DNA of 10,983 bases from an uncultured Methanobrevibacter sp. (GCF_937881195.1 NZ_CALGFC010000011.1:1-10983); one strand, 5' to 3'; positions 1 through 6,549 are shown, counted from the first letter of the stretch. Notes: generated by a model not told the origin, from the letters alone. Translations and numbers: made by a program.

Positions 1-20
1 TTATATAAACTGTTTTCTAA
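1..20 (-). promoter_or_regulatory. Archaeal BRE/TATA promoter pointing left, out of the window
   Basis: On the minus strand the sequence reads GAAAACAG followed by TTTATATAA, close to the archaeal consensus of a purine-rich BRE and TTTATATA box. The start site should lie about 25 bases further left, outside the window. It therefore probably drives a minus-strand gene located to the left, downstream of argS in map order but separated from it by the argS terminator. The driven gene cannot be seen. Confidence 0.5.
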
Positions 21-241
21 TATTATTTATTGGATTTTTTCTTATTTAAAGGTTTTTGAATGGTTTTTTTAATGCCTTTTTTGCAAAAATTTTTACATTA
101 GAAAATTAGAATATAAAGAAAAAAATAAAATATAGGAGATAGACTCTAAAAATACGAATAGAATTTGATTTTTATTATTTTAATTAGATTAATTAATAAT
201 TAAATCCTATTAAATTGAATTATAATTGATAATTTCTTAAA

Positions 242-275
242 AAACTAATAAATAAAAAAATAGCTATTAGCTATT
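242..275 (-). terminator. argS terminator (hairpin plus U-tract)
   Basis: Read on the minus strand, a perfect 7-bp stem AATAGCT / AGCTATT with a 3-base loop (259-275) is followed at once by a run of T (254-260) and a second T run near 240-245. It lies about 60 bases past the argS stop codon. T-rich segments nearer the stop (about 285-325) could also terminate on their own, since archaeal RNA polymerase can stop on U-tracts without a hairpin. Confidence 0.6.
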
Positions 276-335
276 ATAAAATGAAAAAAAATTAAAGTTT
301 AAGAATTAAAATAAAAAAATTTATTTTTAAATAGA

Positions 336-2150
336 TTACATTTTTAAAGGTGCAGATATACCTAATAGCTCTAAACTATTTTTTATAGTAATTCTAGCTT
401 TATCCACCAATAAAAGTCTAGCTGACTCAATTTCACATCCCAAAACTTGTTCTGATTTATAAAACTTATTAAAAGCACTAGCAAGATCCTGTACATATTG
501 AGCAATAGGATGAACTCTCATAATATCTGCTGATTCATCAACTACAATTGGAAATTTAGCTATCAATCTAATTAAATCCATTTCAACTTCATTAGGAGTC
601 CAATCGTCCTCAATTTTATCAAAATCTATATTTAATTTTTCTTTAGTTAAGTCGAAGTTTCCACATTTTTCAAGTAGTTTACAGGCACGTGCATGTGCAT
701 ATTGTATTGAAGCACATCCTCTTTCAAAACTAAGAGCCTCATCCCATTTGAAAGTTATATGTTTTTCTGGAGATAATCTTGAAATAAAATATCTTATAGC
801 TCCAATACCTATTTCATTAGAAATTTTATTAATTTCATCTTCATTAAGGTCATTTCTACGTTTTTGAACTTCATTTTTTGCCCTATCAATTGCTTCATCT
901 AATAATTCATCAACTGATATAAATACCCCTCTTCTTGTAGACATTGACCCTTCTGGAAGGGTTATAAATTCATAAAATATAACTTCTGGTGATTTCTCAT
1001 TTAATAAATTTAAAGCCATACTTACTTGTTCAATAGCTAACTTATGATCAGAACCTAAAATGTCAAGTACAAGATCTCCTTGTTCTGATTTCCATTTGTG
1101 ATAAGCAAGGTCCCGAGTTGAATATAAAGATGTTCCATCGGATCTTCTAAGAACAAGCTCTTTTTCTATTCCAAAATCTTCTAAATCCAAACATAAAACT
1201 TCTTCTTCTTTTGTATGGCCAGTGGCAATTAAGCCATTTACAACTTTATCAACTTCACCATTTCTTACAAATTGTCCTTCCCATACAAAATCATCATGAA
1301 TAATGTTTAGATTATTTAAAGTTTGTTTTACCCCAGTTAAACAATCATTAACAGCTTTCTCAAAAATTTCATCTAAGTCTTCACTTAATCCACCTTCATA
1401 AGCTTTAATAAGGTTGTCAACTTCGATTTTTTTATCTTCATTAGAATTTATATATTCATTAACTTTGAAATAAAGTTGACCTATTTGATGGTCTATTTTA
1501 TTATCTAAATTAGACTTATCTGATTTATTATCTAAATTATTCTCATTTAAGCTATTATCACTTAAATTATTAGCTATATTATCAATATATTTTTTAGACA
1601 ACTCTTCATCAATACTTAAACCTAATTTTTCCATTCCAAAAACAATCATAGCTATTTGACGGCCCATATCATTAACATAATATTGTGTGTTAACTTCATA
1701 TCCCGCTGTTTTAAGAAGTCTTTTTAAAGAATCTCCAATAATTGCATTTCTAATATGGCCTATATGAAGAGGACCATTTGGATTAGCAGAAGTATGTTCT
1801 AAAACAATTTTTTCATCTTTAGTTGTGAGTTTTCCATAATCATCTGAAACACTTTCAAGTAATCTTCTTGAAAATGTTTTATAATTTATAAAAAAATTTA
1901 TATATGGACCTTTAGCTTCTACTTTTTCAAATATATCAGAAATTTCAATATTTTCCATAATACTAGAAGTAATATCCATTGGAGACATTTTTAATTTTTT
2001 AGCTAATTGGAATGAAATAGTTGTTGCTAAATCACCCATTTTTGGATTTGGTGGAAATTCAAGCTTAATATCCTCTGGAATTTCATAATTTAAATTTTTA
2101 AGAGCATTTTTTAAAGAATCTAATGCATTATTTTTGATTTCAAAGTACAT
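336..2150 (-). CDS. argS: Arginyl-tRNA synthetase
   Basis: Class I aminoacyl-tRNA synthetase that charges tRNA-Arg with arginine using ATP in the cytoplasm. In order: an ArgRS N-terminal (Add1) domain at about residues 1-90; the HIGH signature in PLHIGHIRNA (127-136); the conserved YVNDMGRQ (158-165); a degenerate KMSKS loop MSTRRG (403-408), usual for this enzyme; and a helical DALR anticodon-binding domain at about 470-604, ending with the typical hydrophobic-Met tail. The start is supported by GGTG six bases upstream. At 604 residues it is somewhat longer than many ArgRS, and a low-complexity Asn/Asp/Ser/Lys stretch at about 194-220, in which NLDNK recurs at 205-209 and 214-218, accounts for part of this. 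It has its own promoter region and terminator and appears monocistronic. Identification is secure. Confidence 0.97.
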   Translation of the reverse strand: MYFEIKNNALDSLKNALKNLNYEIPEDIKLEFPPNPKMGDLATTISFQLAKKLKMSPMDITSSIMENIEISDIFEKVEAKGPYINFFINYKTFSRRLLESVSDDYGKLTTKDEKIVLEHTSANPNGPLHIGHIRNAIIGDSLKRLLKTAGYEVNTQYYVNDMGRQIAMIVFGMEKLGLSIDEELSKKYIDNIANNLSDNSLNENNLDNKSDKSNLDNKIDHQIGQLYFKVNEYINSNEDKKIEVDNLIKAYEGGLSEDLDEIFEKAVNDCLTGVKQTLNNLNIIHDDFVWEGQFVRNGEVDKVVNGLIATGHTKEEEVLCLDLEDFGIEKELVLRRSDGTSLYSTRDLAYHKWKSEQGDLVLDILGSDHKLAIEQVSMALNLLNEKSPEVIFYEFITLPEGSMSTRRGVFISVDELLDEAIDRAKNEVQKRRNDLNEDEINKISNEIGIGAIRYFISRLSPEKHITFKWDEALSFERGCASIQYAHARACKLLEKCGNFDLTKEKLNIDFDKIEDDWTPNEVEMDLIRLIAKFPIVVDESADIMRVHPIAQYVQDLASAFNKFYKSEQVLGCEIESARLLLVDKARITIKNSLELLGISAPLKM

Positions 2151-2242
2151 ATCTTCACCATATGAATATAATAATAAAATACATTTATAGTATAATAGAA
2201 TACCTTTATATTCGCTACCATTTTTTTATCTTATACTATTCA

Positions 2243-2279
2243 TATTATATAACTTTTTTATATTATATAACTTTTTTTT
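2243..2279 (-). promoter_or_regulatory. Duplicated BRE/TATA elements upstream of argS
   Basis: An 18-bp direct repeat places the minus-strand sequence GTTATATAATA twice (2243-2253 and 2261-2271), each preceded by a run of A (2254-2259 and 2272-2279) that fits a BRE. Start sites about 25 bases downstream would give argS leaders of roughly 70 and 90 bases. A weaker TATA-like ATACTATAAAT lies closer to the gene near 2184-2194, so which element is used is uncertain. Confidence 0.5.
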
Positions 2280-2560
2280 AAATTTAACATTCCATTTTTA
2301 TAGCGTTTTTTTTTTGAAATTTTTTTATGTGTTTTGTTTTTACACTTTAAAAACCTGGATATTTAATTATTAGATTTATAATGATTTATTTAGTTTTAAT
2401 TTCTTTTTAATTATTGGTTTCTTTCTTATTATTAATTCCCTTTCTGATTATTAATTTATTTAAGATTTATGTTAGATCATTCCTAGTTTTTTCTGAATTT
2501 AAATTTTTAGCTAAATAAAACTCAATAATTTTATGTAATCTATTTTTGATTTATATTTCA

Positions 2561-2577
2561 GAAAAGTTATTATATTA
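2561..2577 (+). promoter_or_regulatory. Candidate promoter of the DUF4258-like/DUF2283 pair
   Basis: GAAAAG (2561-2566) followed by TTATTATATTA (2567-2577) resembles BRE plus TATA. The predicted start site near 2598 gives a leader of about 27 bases to the ATG at 2625 or about 51 bases to the ATT at 2649. The surrounding DNA is AT-rich, so the match alone is modest evidence. Confidence 0.4.
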
Positions 2578-2624
2578 TTAATTACATAATAATTATTACA
2601 AATATTAATATAATAATCTATTAA

Positions 2625-2966
2625 ATGATATATTTAGAGGTGTGTTTTATTCTTGATTTTAATTTACACGAAGTTGATGATATACTTCAAAATGTTAGAA
2701 ATACTAATAATATCCTGATACAAAACACTTCTCATTTCAAAAAACAAGCTAAAACTTATAAATACTGTAGTTATGACTTAACATATGAACTACTTCAAAA
2801 TCATGCCCCTCATGATATAAAATATTCTGAGGACAATAAATTCAAGGTAAGATATTTAAACCCAAATAATGAAAAATATTATACTTGCATTGTGATTTTC
2901 ATTGTTGATAATGAGAAAATTAGAATAATAACAACACATCCTGAAAGGAGGAAAAAATATGACTGA
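2625..2966 (+). CDS. Small DUF4258-like protein, putative toxin partner of DUF2283
   Basis: Up to 113 residues. The C-terminal half suggests a compact alpha/beta fold: three short strands, KFKVRYLN (72-79), YYTCIVIFIV (85-94) and KIRIITTHP (98-106), then a basic tail PERRKKYD. This resembles the DUF4258 family, but the usual N-terminal His-Arg region is not clear, so the family call is tentative. Its last eight bases overlap the next gene, so the two are translationally linked. The small size, basic tail and fused order upstream of a DUF2283 gene fit a type II toxin placed before its antitoxin; this is inference. The start is unclear: the ATG at 2625 has no ribosome binding site, while AGAGGTG at 2636-2642 lies inside the frame, six bases before an in-frame ATT (residue 9); GTG at 2640 is another option. 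No signal peptide or membrane segment is evident. Confidence 0.6.
   Translation: MIYLEVCFILDFNLHEVDDILQNVRNTNNILIQNTSHFKKQAKTYKYCSYDLTYELLQNHAPHDIKYSEDNKFKVRYLNPNNEKYYTCIVIFIVDNEKIRIITTHPERRKKYD
2943..2958 (+). promoter_or_regulatory. Strong ribosome binding site of the DUF2283 gene
   Basis: GAAAGGAGG, seven bases before the ATG at 2959, is the strongest Shine-Dalgarno match on the plus strand. It lies within the last codons of the upstream gene. The contrast with the poor start of that gene suggests the second protein is made in excess, as antitoxins usually are; that last step is inference. Confidence 0.75.
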
Positions 2967-3330
2967 TAAAAAGCAATTAGATTATAGTTACGACTATTTA
3001 GCTGATGCTTTATTTATCTATGTAGTTGGAAGTTCTGATTATGAGGAAGCTATAGAAATAAATAATAACACTTATTTATCATTAGATGAAGATAGCTATC
3101 CTGTAGCTCTTGAAATTCTAGATGCTAGTAAAGTTTTACATGTCAAAAAATTTAATTTAAAGAATATTAAAAGTATTAATTTAAAAACATGTATAAATAA
3201 TAAAGAAATCATTGTTGATTGTGTTTTAGAAGTTCCAATTCATAATAAAAACCAAATAAAGTCAACAAATTCTGTAATAGTTAATGATATGAATTTACCA
3301 AATATAACTGCTGAGTTAGCTACAGCATAA
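2959..3330 (+). CDS. DUF2283 family protein, putative antitoxin
   Basis: 123 residues. The first half matches the DUF2283 pattern: YSYDYLADALFIYV (9-22) corresponds to the family's 'YD..aDaLYI.l', an acidic 'EEAIEIN' turn (29-35) follows, and 'LSLDEDSYPVALEILDASK' (40-58) corresponds to 'vDyDedG.vvGIEIldAS'. After residue 60 there is an extension to 123 that is not part of the usual short domain and that I do not recognise. The start follows a strong GGAGG site and overlaps the previous stop by eight bases. DUF2283 proteins have no firmly established function; they often sit beside a small DUF4258-type gene, so an antitoxin role is plausible but inferred. The extension might bind the partner or DNA. 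It seems cytoplasmic, with no signal or membrane segment. Confidence 0.8.
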   Translation: MTDKKQLDYSYDYLADALFIYVVGSSDYEEAIEINNNTYLSLDEDSYPVALEILDASKVLHVKKFNLKNIKSINLKTCINNKEIIVDCVLEVPIHNKNQIKSTNSVIVNDMNLPNITAELATA

Positions 3331-3335
3331 TTTTT

Positions 3336-3405
3336 AATAATATATTAGATTATAATTTAAAATTTTAAAACATATTATTTTTTATACATCTCGTTTTTCC
3401 ATTTT
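3336..3405 (+). terminator. Terminator region of the DUF pair
   Basis: An 8-bp inverted repeat AATAATAT (3336-3343) / ATATTATT (3372-3379) runs into a T tract (3378-3383). Further T runs follow at about 3392-3405, separated by short C-containing spacers. The loop is long (28 bases) and the stem is all A/T, so the U-tracts are the more convincing part. Confidence 0.45.
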
Positions 3406-3559
3406 TAAAAATCTCTAAAAGAATACCTTTAAACTTACTTATCTCTCACATTAGCCTATTAATTTTAGTATATTGTCTTTAAATATAAAAGATAATAAGA
3501 TTATGTGTTATAAAAGAAAAAAATAATATATTTTAAATTTTTAAACATATAATAAATAT

Positions 3560-3703
3560 AGAGTATAAAAATGTAAAATAAGAGTATAAAAATGTAAAAT
3601 TAGAGTAGAAATTATGATTAAATTATGAATAAGCTATAATAAAATTATAATAAACTATAATGAGCTATAATGAACTATAATAATACTATAACTAGATTAT
3701 ACT
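3560..3703. repeat. AT-motif array with 10-11 bp (helical) period
   Basis: It begins with AGAGTATAAAAATGTAAAAT at 3560-3579 and 3581-3600 and a partial third copy from 3602, i.e. a 21-bp period. It continues as a series of TTATGAW, YTATAAY and TTATACT motifs at 3612, 3623, 3634, 3645, 3655, 3665, 3675, 3686 and 3697. Nine successive motifs are therefore spaced 11,11,11,10,10,10,11,11 bases. The array covers about 13-14 turns of DNA in one rotational phase. This could be a decayed minisatellite, a curved or histone-positioning segment, or a set of protein sites. Confidence 0.8.
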
Positions 3704-3717
3704 AAATCCCGGTCAAT

Positions 3718-3767
3718 AAAAAAAAATAAAAAAAAATATTTAGTTGAATTTATATTTTAACTAAATA
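3718..3767 (-). terminator. Terminator of the signal peptidase gene
   Basis: On the minus strand a perfect 9-bp stem TATTTAGTT / AACTAAATA (3737-3745 and 3759-3767, 13-base loop) is followed by two runs of nine T separated by one A (3728-3736 and 3718-3726). It starts about 10 bases after the stop codon. This is one of the clearest terminators in the window. Confidence 0.75.
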
Positions 3768-3777
3768 CTTAAATAAA

Positions 3778-4200
3778 TCAAAGACCTTTAAGCCATATCG
3801 TTATATAACCAATTTTAGGAATTATAAACGGCTGATCTCCAATCGTCACTACTCTTTCAGTTATTTGCGATGGCGATACAAGATAAGGGTCTGGAACATC
3901 ATTGTTATCACCCTTTATTACATAGTATTTACTTCCATTAACGTTTGTCTCATTTATAATTCTATGAATAACAGGGTTTGGGAACCATTTAGCATTATAA
4001 ACAACTATATCTCCTACTTTTGCATTATTTGGATCGAACTCATGAATTCCGAGGAAATCAGCTTTTTCAACTACTACAATATCTCCTCTAAAAAAAACAG
4101 GTTCCATACTGCCGGAAACAACTACATTCATGTGTTGGGCAATTAATAAACCAAAAATAATTATTAATGCATAAATAGCTATCTCTTTTTTTGTTGACAT
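3778..4200 (-). CDS. Archaeal type I signal peptidase (S26B, Sec11-like)
   Basis: Membrane-bound serine protease that removes signal peptides from secreted proteins on the outer face of the cytoplasmic membrane. An N-terminal membrane segment covers about residues 7-22. The catalytic serine is Ser31 in SGSMEP. The general base is His79 in PVIHR; archaeal and eukaryotic Sec11-type enzymes use His where bacterial LepB uses Lys. The KGDNN box is at 96-100, and Asp98 and Asp104 are the likely conserved acidic residues, spaced as in the Methanococcus voltae enzyme. The 140-residue length fits a small archaeal form without a large insertion; whether the final GYITIWLKGL touches the membrane is unclear. 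The start has GGTG six bases upstream. The gene stands alone with its own TATA box and terminator. Confidence 0.93.
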   Translation of the reverse strand: MSTKKEIAIYALIIIFGLLIAQHMNVVVSGSMEPVFFRGDIVVVEKADFLGIHEFDPNNAKVGDIVVYNAKWFPNPVIHRIINETNVNGSKYYVIKGDNNDVPDPYLVSPSQITERVVTIGDQPFIIPKIGYITIWLKGL

Positions 4201-4267
4201 TAAAGCACCATATAATTTTAATTTATTAAAATGAAATTTTTATATTAACAATAATTATTGACTTCAT

Positions 4268-4284
4268 GTTATATAAACAATTTA
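4268..4284 (-). promoter_or_regulatory. Signal peptidase promoter (consensus TATA box)
   Basis: On the minus strand TTTATATA (4270-4277) exactly matches the archaeal TATA consensus and is preceded by AAATTG as a BRE-like element. The expected start site near 4246 gives a leader of about 45 bases, which ends with the GGTG ribosome binding site. Confidence 0.7.
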
Positions 4285-4290
4285 CTAATT

Positions 4291-4344
4291 TTAATCATTA
4301 AAATATTATTAATCATCAAAATATTTTTAATCATTGAAATATTA
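4291..4344. repeat. Three 18-bp direct repeats just upstream of the signal peptidase TATA box
   Basis: TTAATCATTAAAATATTA, TTAATCATCAAAATATTT and TTAATCATTGAAATATTA lie end to end at 4291, 4309 and 4327. The TTAATCAT core and the AAATATT core are invariant and variation is confined to positions 9-10 and the last base. They begin about 14 bases upstream of the TATA box, where archaeal activators commonly bind. No function is proven. Confidence 0.8.
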
Positions 4345-4630
4345 ATAAACTTTGATAAAAATAAAAATTAAAGTAAATTTTTTATAAATATAATAATTTT
4401 TTAATATGAATATGAATAAATTTTTAATATAAATTTAATAAAATTAAAAATCTACAATAGAAAAAATAATTCTACAATATATAGTATTAGCTAACATTAT
4501 TAGCAATAAACCAAATTAACTAATTAAAAAAAATAAAAACAAAACTATAACAGCTTGAAATTAAAAATTGAATTTTATAAGATAAAATTTTTTTAATTAA
4601 ATATCAAAATTAAGATTATTATTAAATATA

Positions 4631-4726
4631 AAAATTAGAATTACTAATTAACTTAAAATTAGAATTACTAATTAAATTAAAATTAGAATTATTAACTAAA
4701 TTAAAATTAGAATTACTAATTAAATT
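4631..4726. repeat. Four 24-bp tandem repeats downstream of ilvD
   Basis: AAAATTAGAATTA begins at 4631, 4655, 4679 and 4703, exactly 24 bases apart, and a degenerate copy begins at 4606. Each intact unit contains TTAG-AATTA-CTAA, a small dyad; the third copy differs at a few bases. It looks like a minisatellite, about 100 bases beyond the end of ilvD. Confidence 0.8.
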
Positions 4727-4801
4727 ATTAATTAAATATTAAAATTAAAAATTTTTAGATGTGTTGAAATTAGTAATTAATATACAAAAATAATAGGATT
4801 A

Positions 4802-4826
4802 ATAGAAATTAAATAATAATTTCTAT
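4802..4826 (-). terminator. Hairpin spanning the ilvD stop codon
   Basis: A perfect 10-bp stem, ATAGAAATTA (4802-4811) / TAATTTCTAT (4817-4826) with a 5-base loop, includes the ilvD TAG stop (4823-4825). No long T run follows directly; short T runs occur further on, near 4788-4794. It may aid termination or protect the 3' end. The stem is AT-rich and so not very stable. Confidence 0.4.
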
Positions 4827-6478
4827 CTTAAAATAGCTCCTTTATCTGCAGAACTAACTGATTTTTGATAAATATTCAACCAACCCTTAACTTTCCTTTT
4901 TGGAAGTTCAGCATTTTCTATTCTTTCTTTAATCTCATCATCAGATAAATCTACATTGATTTTCCTATTTTTAATGTCAATTTCAATAATATCCCCATCA
5001 ATTAAGCCAGCTATTGGGCCACTACTCATTGCTTCAGGAGATACATGCCCTACACAAGGTCCACGAGTTCCTCCAGAAAATCTACCATCAGTTATAAGAG
5101 CAACATTTTTTATTCCAAGACCCATAATAGCAGAAGTTGGATTAAGCATTTCTCTCATTCCAGGACCACCTTTAGGACCTTCACAGCGTATAACAACGAT
5201 ATCACCCTCAACAACTTTCCCATTAAAAATTGCTTCAACTGACTCTTCTTCACTATTGAAAACCTTAGCAGGGCCTTTATGATACATCATATCATCTTCA
5301 ACAGCAGCTTGTTTTATTACAGACCCATTTGGAGCTAAATTTCCTTTTAATATAGCAATTCCGCCTTCATCATGAACAGGATTATCAATTGACCTTATTA
5401 CATCCCTATTTTTAACTTCTATATCCTTAATATTTTCTTCTATGGTTAATCCATTACAAGTAATCAGATCAGTGTTTATTTTATCTTTAATTGATTTTAA
5501 AACTGCAGGAATTCCTCCAGCTTCATGAAGATCCAACATAGTATCTTTACCTGCAGGACTCATAGAAGCAATATGTGGAACATTTTTGCTTATAAAATCA
5601 AATAATTCAAGATCAACTTTAATACCTTTATCTTCAAATTCACTAGCTATAGCAGGAATATGTAAAGCAGTGTTACTTGATCCACCTAAAGCCATATCTA
5701 CAGCCAAAGCATTTTCAAAAGCTTTTTGTGTAACAATTTTAGAAGGAGCTAATTCTTCCTCTATCATTCCAACAATACGTTTCCCAGATTTTTTAGCTAT
5801 TTTAAACTTATCTTCATCAGCAGCGAGTGTTGTAGCACACATAGGTAAGCTCATACCAAGAGTTTCAGTCATACAAGCCATAGTATTTGCAGTAAATAAT
5901 CCTGAACAAGAACCAACACTAGGACAAGCACTACATTCAAGCTCATATAAATCATCCTCGCTCATTTCTCCTTTAGAAACTTCTCCAACGGCTTCATAAA
6001 CACTGATTAAATCTGCATTTTCTCCTTTGAATTTACCTGGAACCATTGGCCCACCAGTTACAACAATAGAAGGAATATCTAATCTTAAAGCAGCCATCAA
6101 CATTCCAGGAACAACTTTATCACAACTAGGAATAAGAACAAGTCCATCGAGGCTATGGCCCATAGCTACACTTTCAACTGTATTAGCTATAATTTCACGA
6201 GAAGGAAGAGAATATTTCATTCCTTCATGATTCATAGCTATACCATCACAAATAGCCATAGTGTTAAATTCAAAAGGAACACCCCCAGCATCCAAAATCC
6301 CTTTTCTTACTTCATCAGCTACTTCTTTCAAATGAATATGTCCAGGAACAATGTCTGTAAAACTGTTAGCTATTCCAATAAATGGTTTTTTAAAATCATC
6401 ATCTTTAAGTCCACAAGCTCTAAGAAGAGACCTATGTGGAGCCCTTTCAATTCCTTTTTTTATACTATCGCTTCTCAT
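4823..6478 (-). CDS. ilvD: Dihydroxy-acid dehydratase
   Basis: Converts 2,3-dihydroxy-isovalerate and 2,3-dihydroxy-3-methylvalerate to the 2-keto acids that precede valine and isoleucine, using an Fe-S cluster and Mg in the cytoplasm. Visible motifs: PSCDKVVPGML (117-127) with Cys119 as cluster ligand and Lys121 as the likely modified Mg ligand; ACPSVGSCSGLFTANTM (184-200) with Cys191; GGSSNTALH (265-273); EGPKGGPGMREML (433-445); DGRFSGGTRG (464-473). At the first site, the stable [2Fe-2S] enzymes have a Cys before the M/HL, but here the sequence is VPGHIHL (44-50) as in E. coli IlvD, suggesting the oxygen-labile [4Fe-4S] type, fitting an anaerobe. The 551 residues are normal. TAGTGAT just upstream serves as ribosome binding site. 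No other ilv gene is adjacent, so it appears monocistronic. Confidence 0.97.
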   Translation of the reverse strand: MRSDSIKKGIERAPHRSLLRACGLKDDDFKKPFIGIANSFTDIVPGHIHLKEVADEVRKGILDAGGVPFEFNTMAICDGIAMNHEGMKYSLPSREIIANTVESVAMGHSLDGLVLIPSCDKVVPGMLMAALRLDIPSIVVTGGPMVPGKFKGENADLISVYEAVGEVSKGEMSEDDLYELECSACPSVGSCSGLFTANTMACMTETLGMSLPMCATTLAADEDKFKIAKKSGKRIVGMIEEELAPSKIVTQKAFENALAVDMALGGSSNTALHIPAIASEFEDKGIKVDLELFDFISKNVPHIASMSPAGKDTMLDLHEAGGIPAVLKSIKDKINTDLITCNGLTIEENIKDIEVKNRDVIRSIDNPVHDEGGIAILKGNLAPNGSVIKQAAVEDDMMYHKGPAKVFNSEEESVEAIFNGKVVEGDIVVIRCEGPKGGPGMREMLNPTSAIMGLGIKNVALITDGRFSGGTRGPCVGHVSPEAMSSGPIAGLIDGDIIEIDIKNRKINVDLSDDEIKERIENAELPKRKVKGWLNIYQKSVSSADKGAILR

Positions 6479-6489
6479 TTAATCACTAA

Positions 6490-6515
6490 TAACTATGAAT
6501 CATTAAAAATAGTTA
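6490..6515. promoter_or_regulatory. Inverted repeat at the expected ilvD start site
   Basis: TAACTAT (6490-6496) and ATAGTTA (6509-6515) form a perfect 7-bp inverted repeat with a 12-base spacer. It sits between the nearest TATA-like element (6519-6529) and the ilvD start codon, where a repressor would block initiation. It could arise by chance in such DNA. Confidence 0.35.
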
Positions 6516-6549
6516 AGCCTTTTATAATATATTAAAGCTTTTTATAATA
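6515..6549 (-). promoter_or_regulatory. Candidate tandem TATA elements of ilvD
   Basis: AAGCCTTTTATAATA (6515-6529) and AAGCTTTTTATAATA (6535-6549) are near-identical copies 20 bases apart; on the minus strand they read TATTATAAAAGGCTT and TATTATAAAAAGCTT. Start sites about 25 bases downstream would give leaders of roughly 20-45 bases. Confidence 0.45.

Larger units (their letters stand above)
1..335. other. Non-coding left-edge spacer
   Basis: No open reading frame of meaningful length exists on either strand. The stretch holds the argS terminator (about 242-275), a T-rich plus-strand section (about 33-100), an A-rich section (about 115-150), and a TATA box at the extreme left edge that points out of the window. 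A GGAGATAG stretch near 134-141 resembles a ribosome binding site but no start codon follows at a usable distance. Confidence 0.7.
2151..2624. other. Divergent non-coding spacer between argS and the DUF pair
   Basis: No coding sequence was found. The spacer holds the duplicated TATA region of argS (2243-2279), T-rich plus-strand runs at about 2215-2340, a small GTGT/ACAC inverted repeat near 2330-2346, and a candidate promoter for the rightward gene pair at 2561-2577. The stretch from about 2350 to 2560 shows no structure I can name. Confidence 0.6.
3331..3777. other. Convergent non-coding spacer with periodic AT array
   Basis: This spacer separates the 3' ends of the DUF2283 and signal peptidase genes, so no gene promoter is expected. 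It holds a candidate terminator on each side (3336-3405 plus, 3718-3767 minus), a ~145-bp array of AT motifs repeating every 10-11 bases (3560-3703), and a lone GC-rich patch at 3708-3714. No open reading frame is credible. Confidence 0.7.
4201..4822. other. Non-coding spacer with two families of direct repeats
   Basis: No coding sequence was found. It contains the signal peptidase promoter (4268-4284), three 18-bp repeats next to it (4291-4344), four 24-bp repeats (4631-4726), and the ilvD 3' hairpin (4802-4826). The middle part (about 4350-4600) is plain AT-rich DNA in which I see nothing specific. Confidence 0.7.

Noticed and set aside
2198..3431. Shared GAATACCTTTA at 2198-2208 and 3421-3431
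   Set aside because: Only two copies of an 11-mer in unrelated contexts; chance is a sufficient explanation in such biased sequence.
3865..4146. 93-codon plus-strand open frame
   Set aside because: It lies wholly antisense to the signal peptidase gene, whose catalytic motifs are intact, and its translation shows no family features.
4201..4822. CRISPR array (regular repeats)
   Set aside because: The 18-bp and 24-bp repeats are directly tandem with no unique spacers, and no cas gene is in the window.
4956..6535. Several plus-strand open frames opposite ilvD (65-137 codons)
   Set aside because: All are antisense shadows of a well conserved ilvD; none has a ribosome binding site or recognisable domain.
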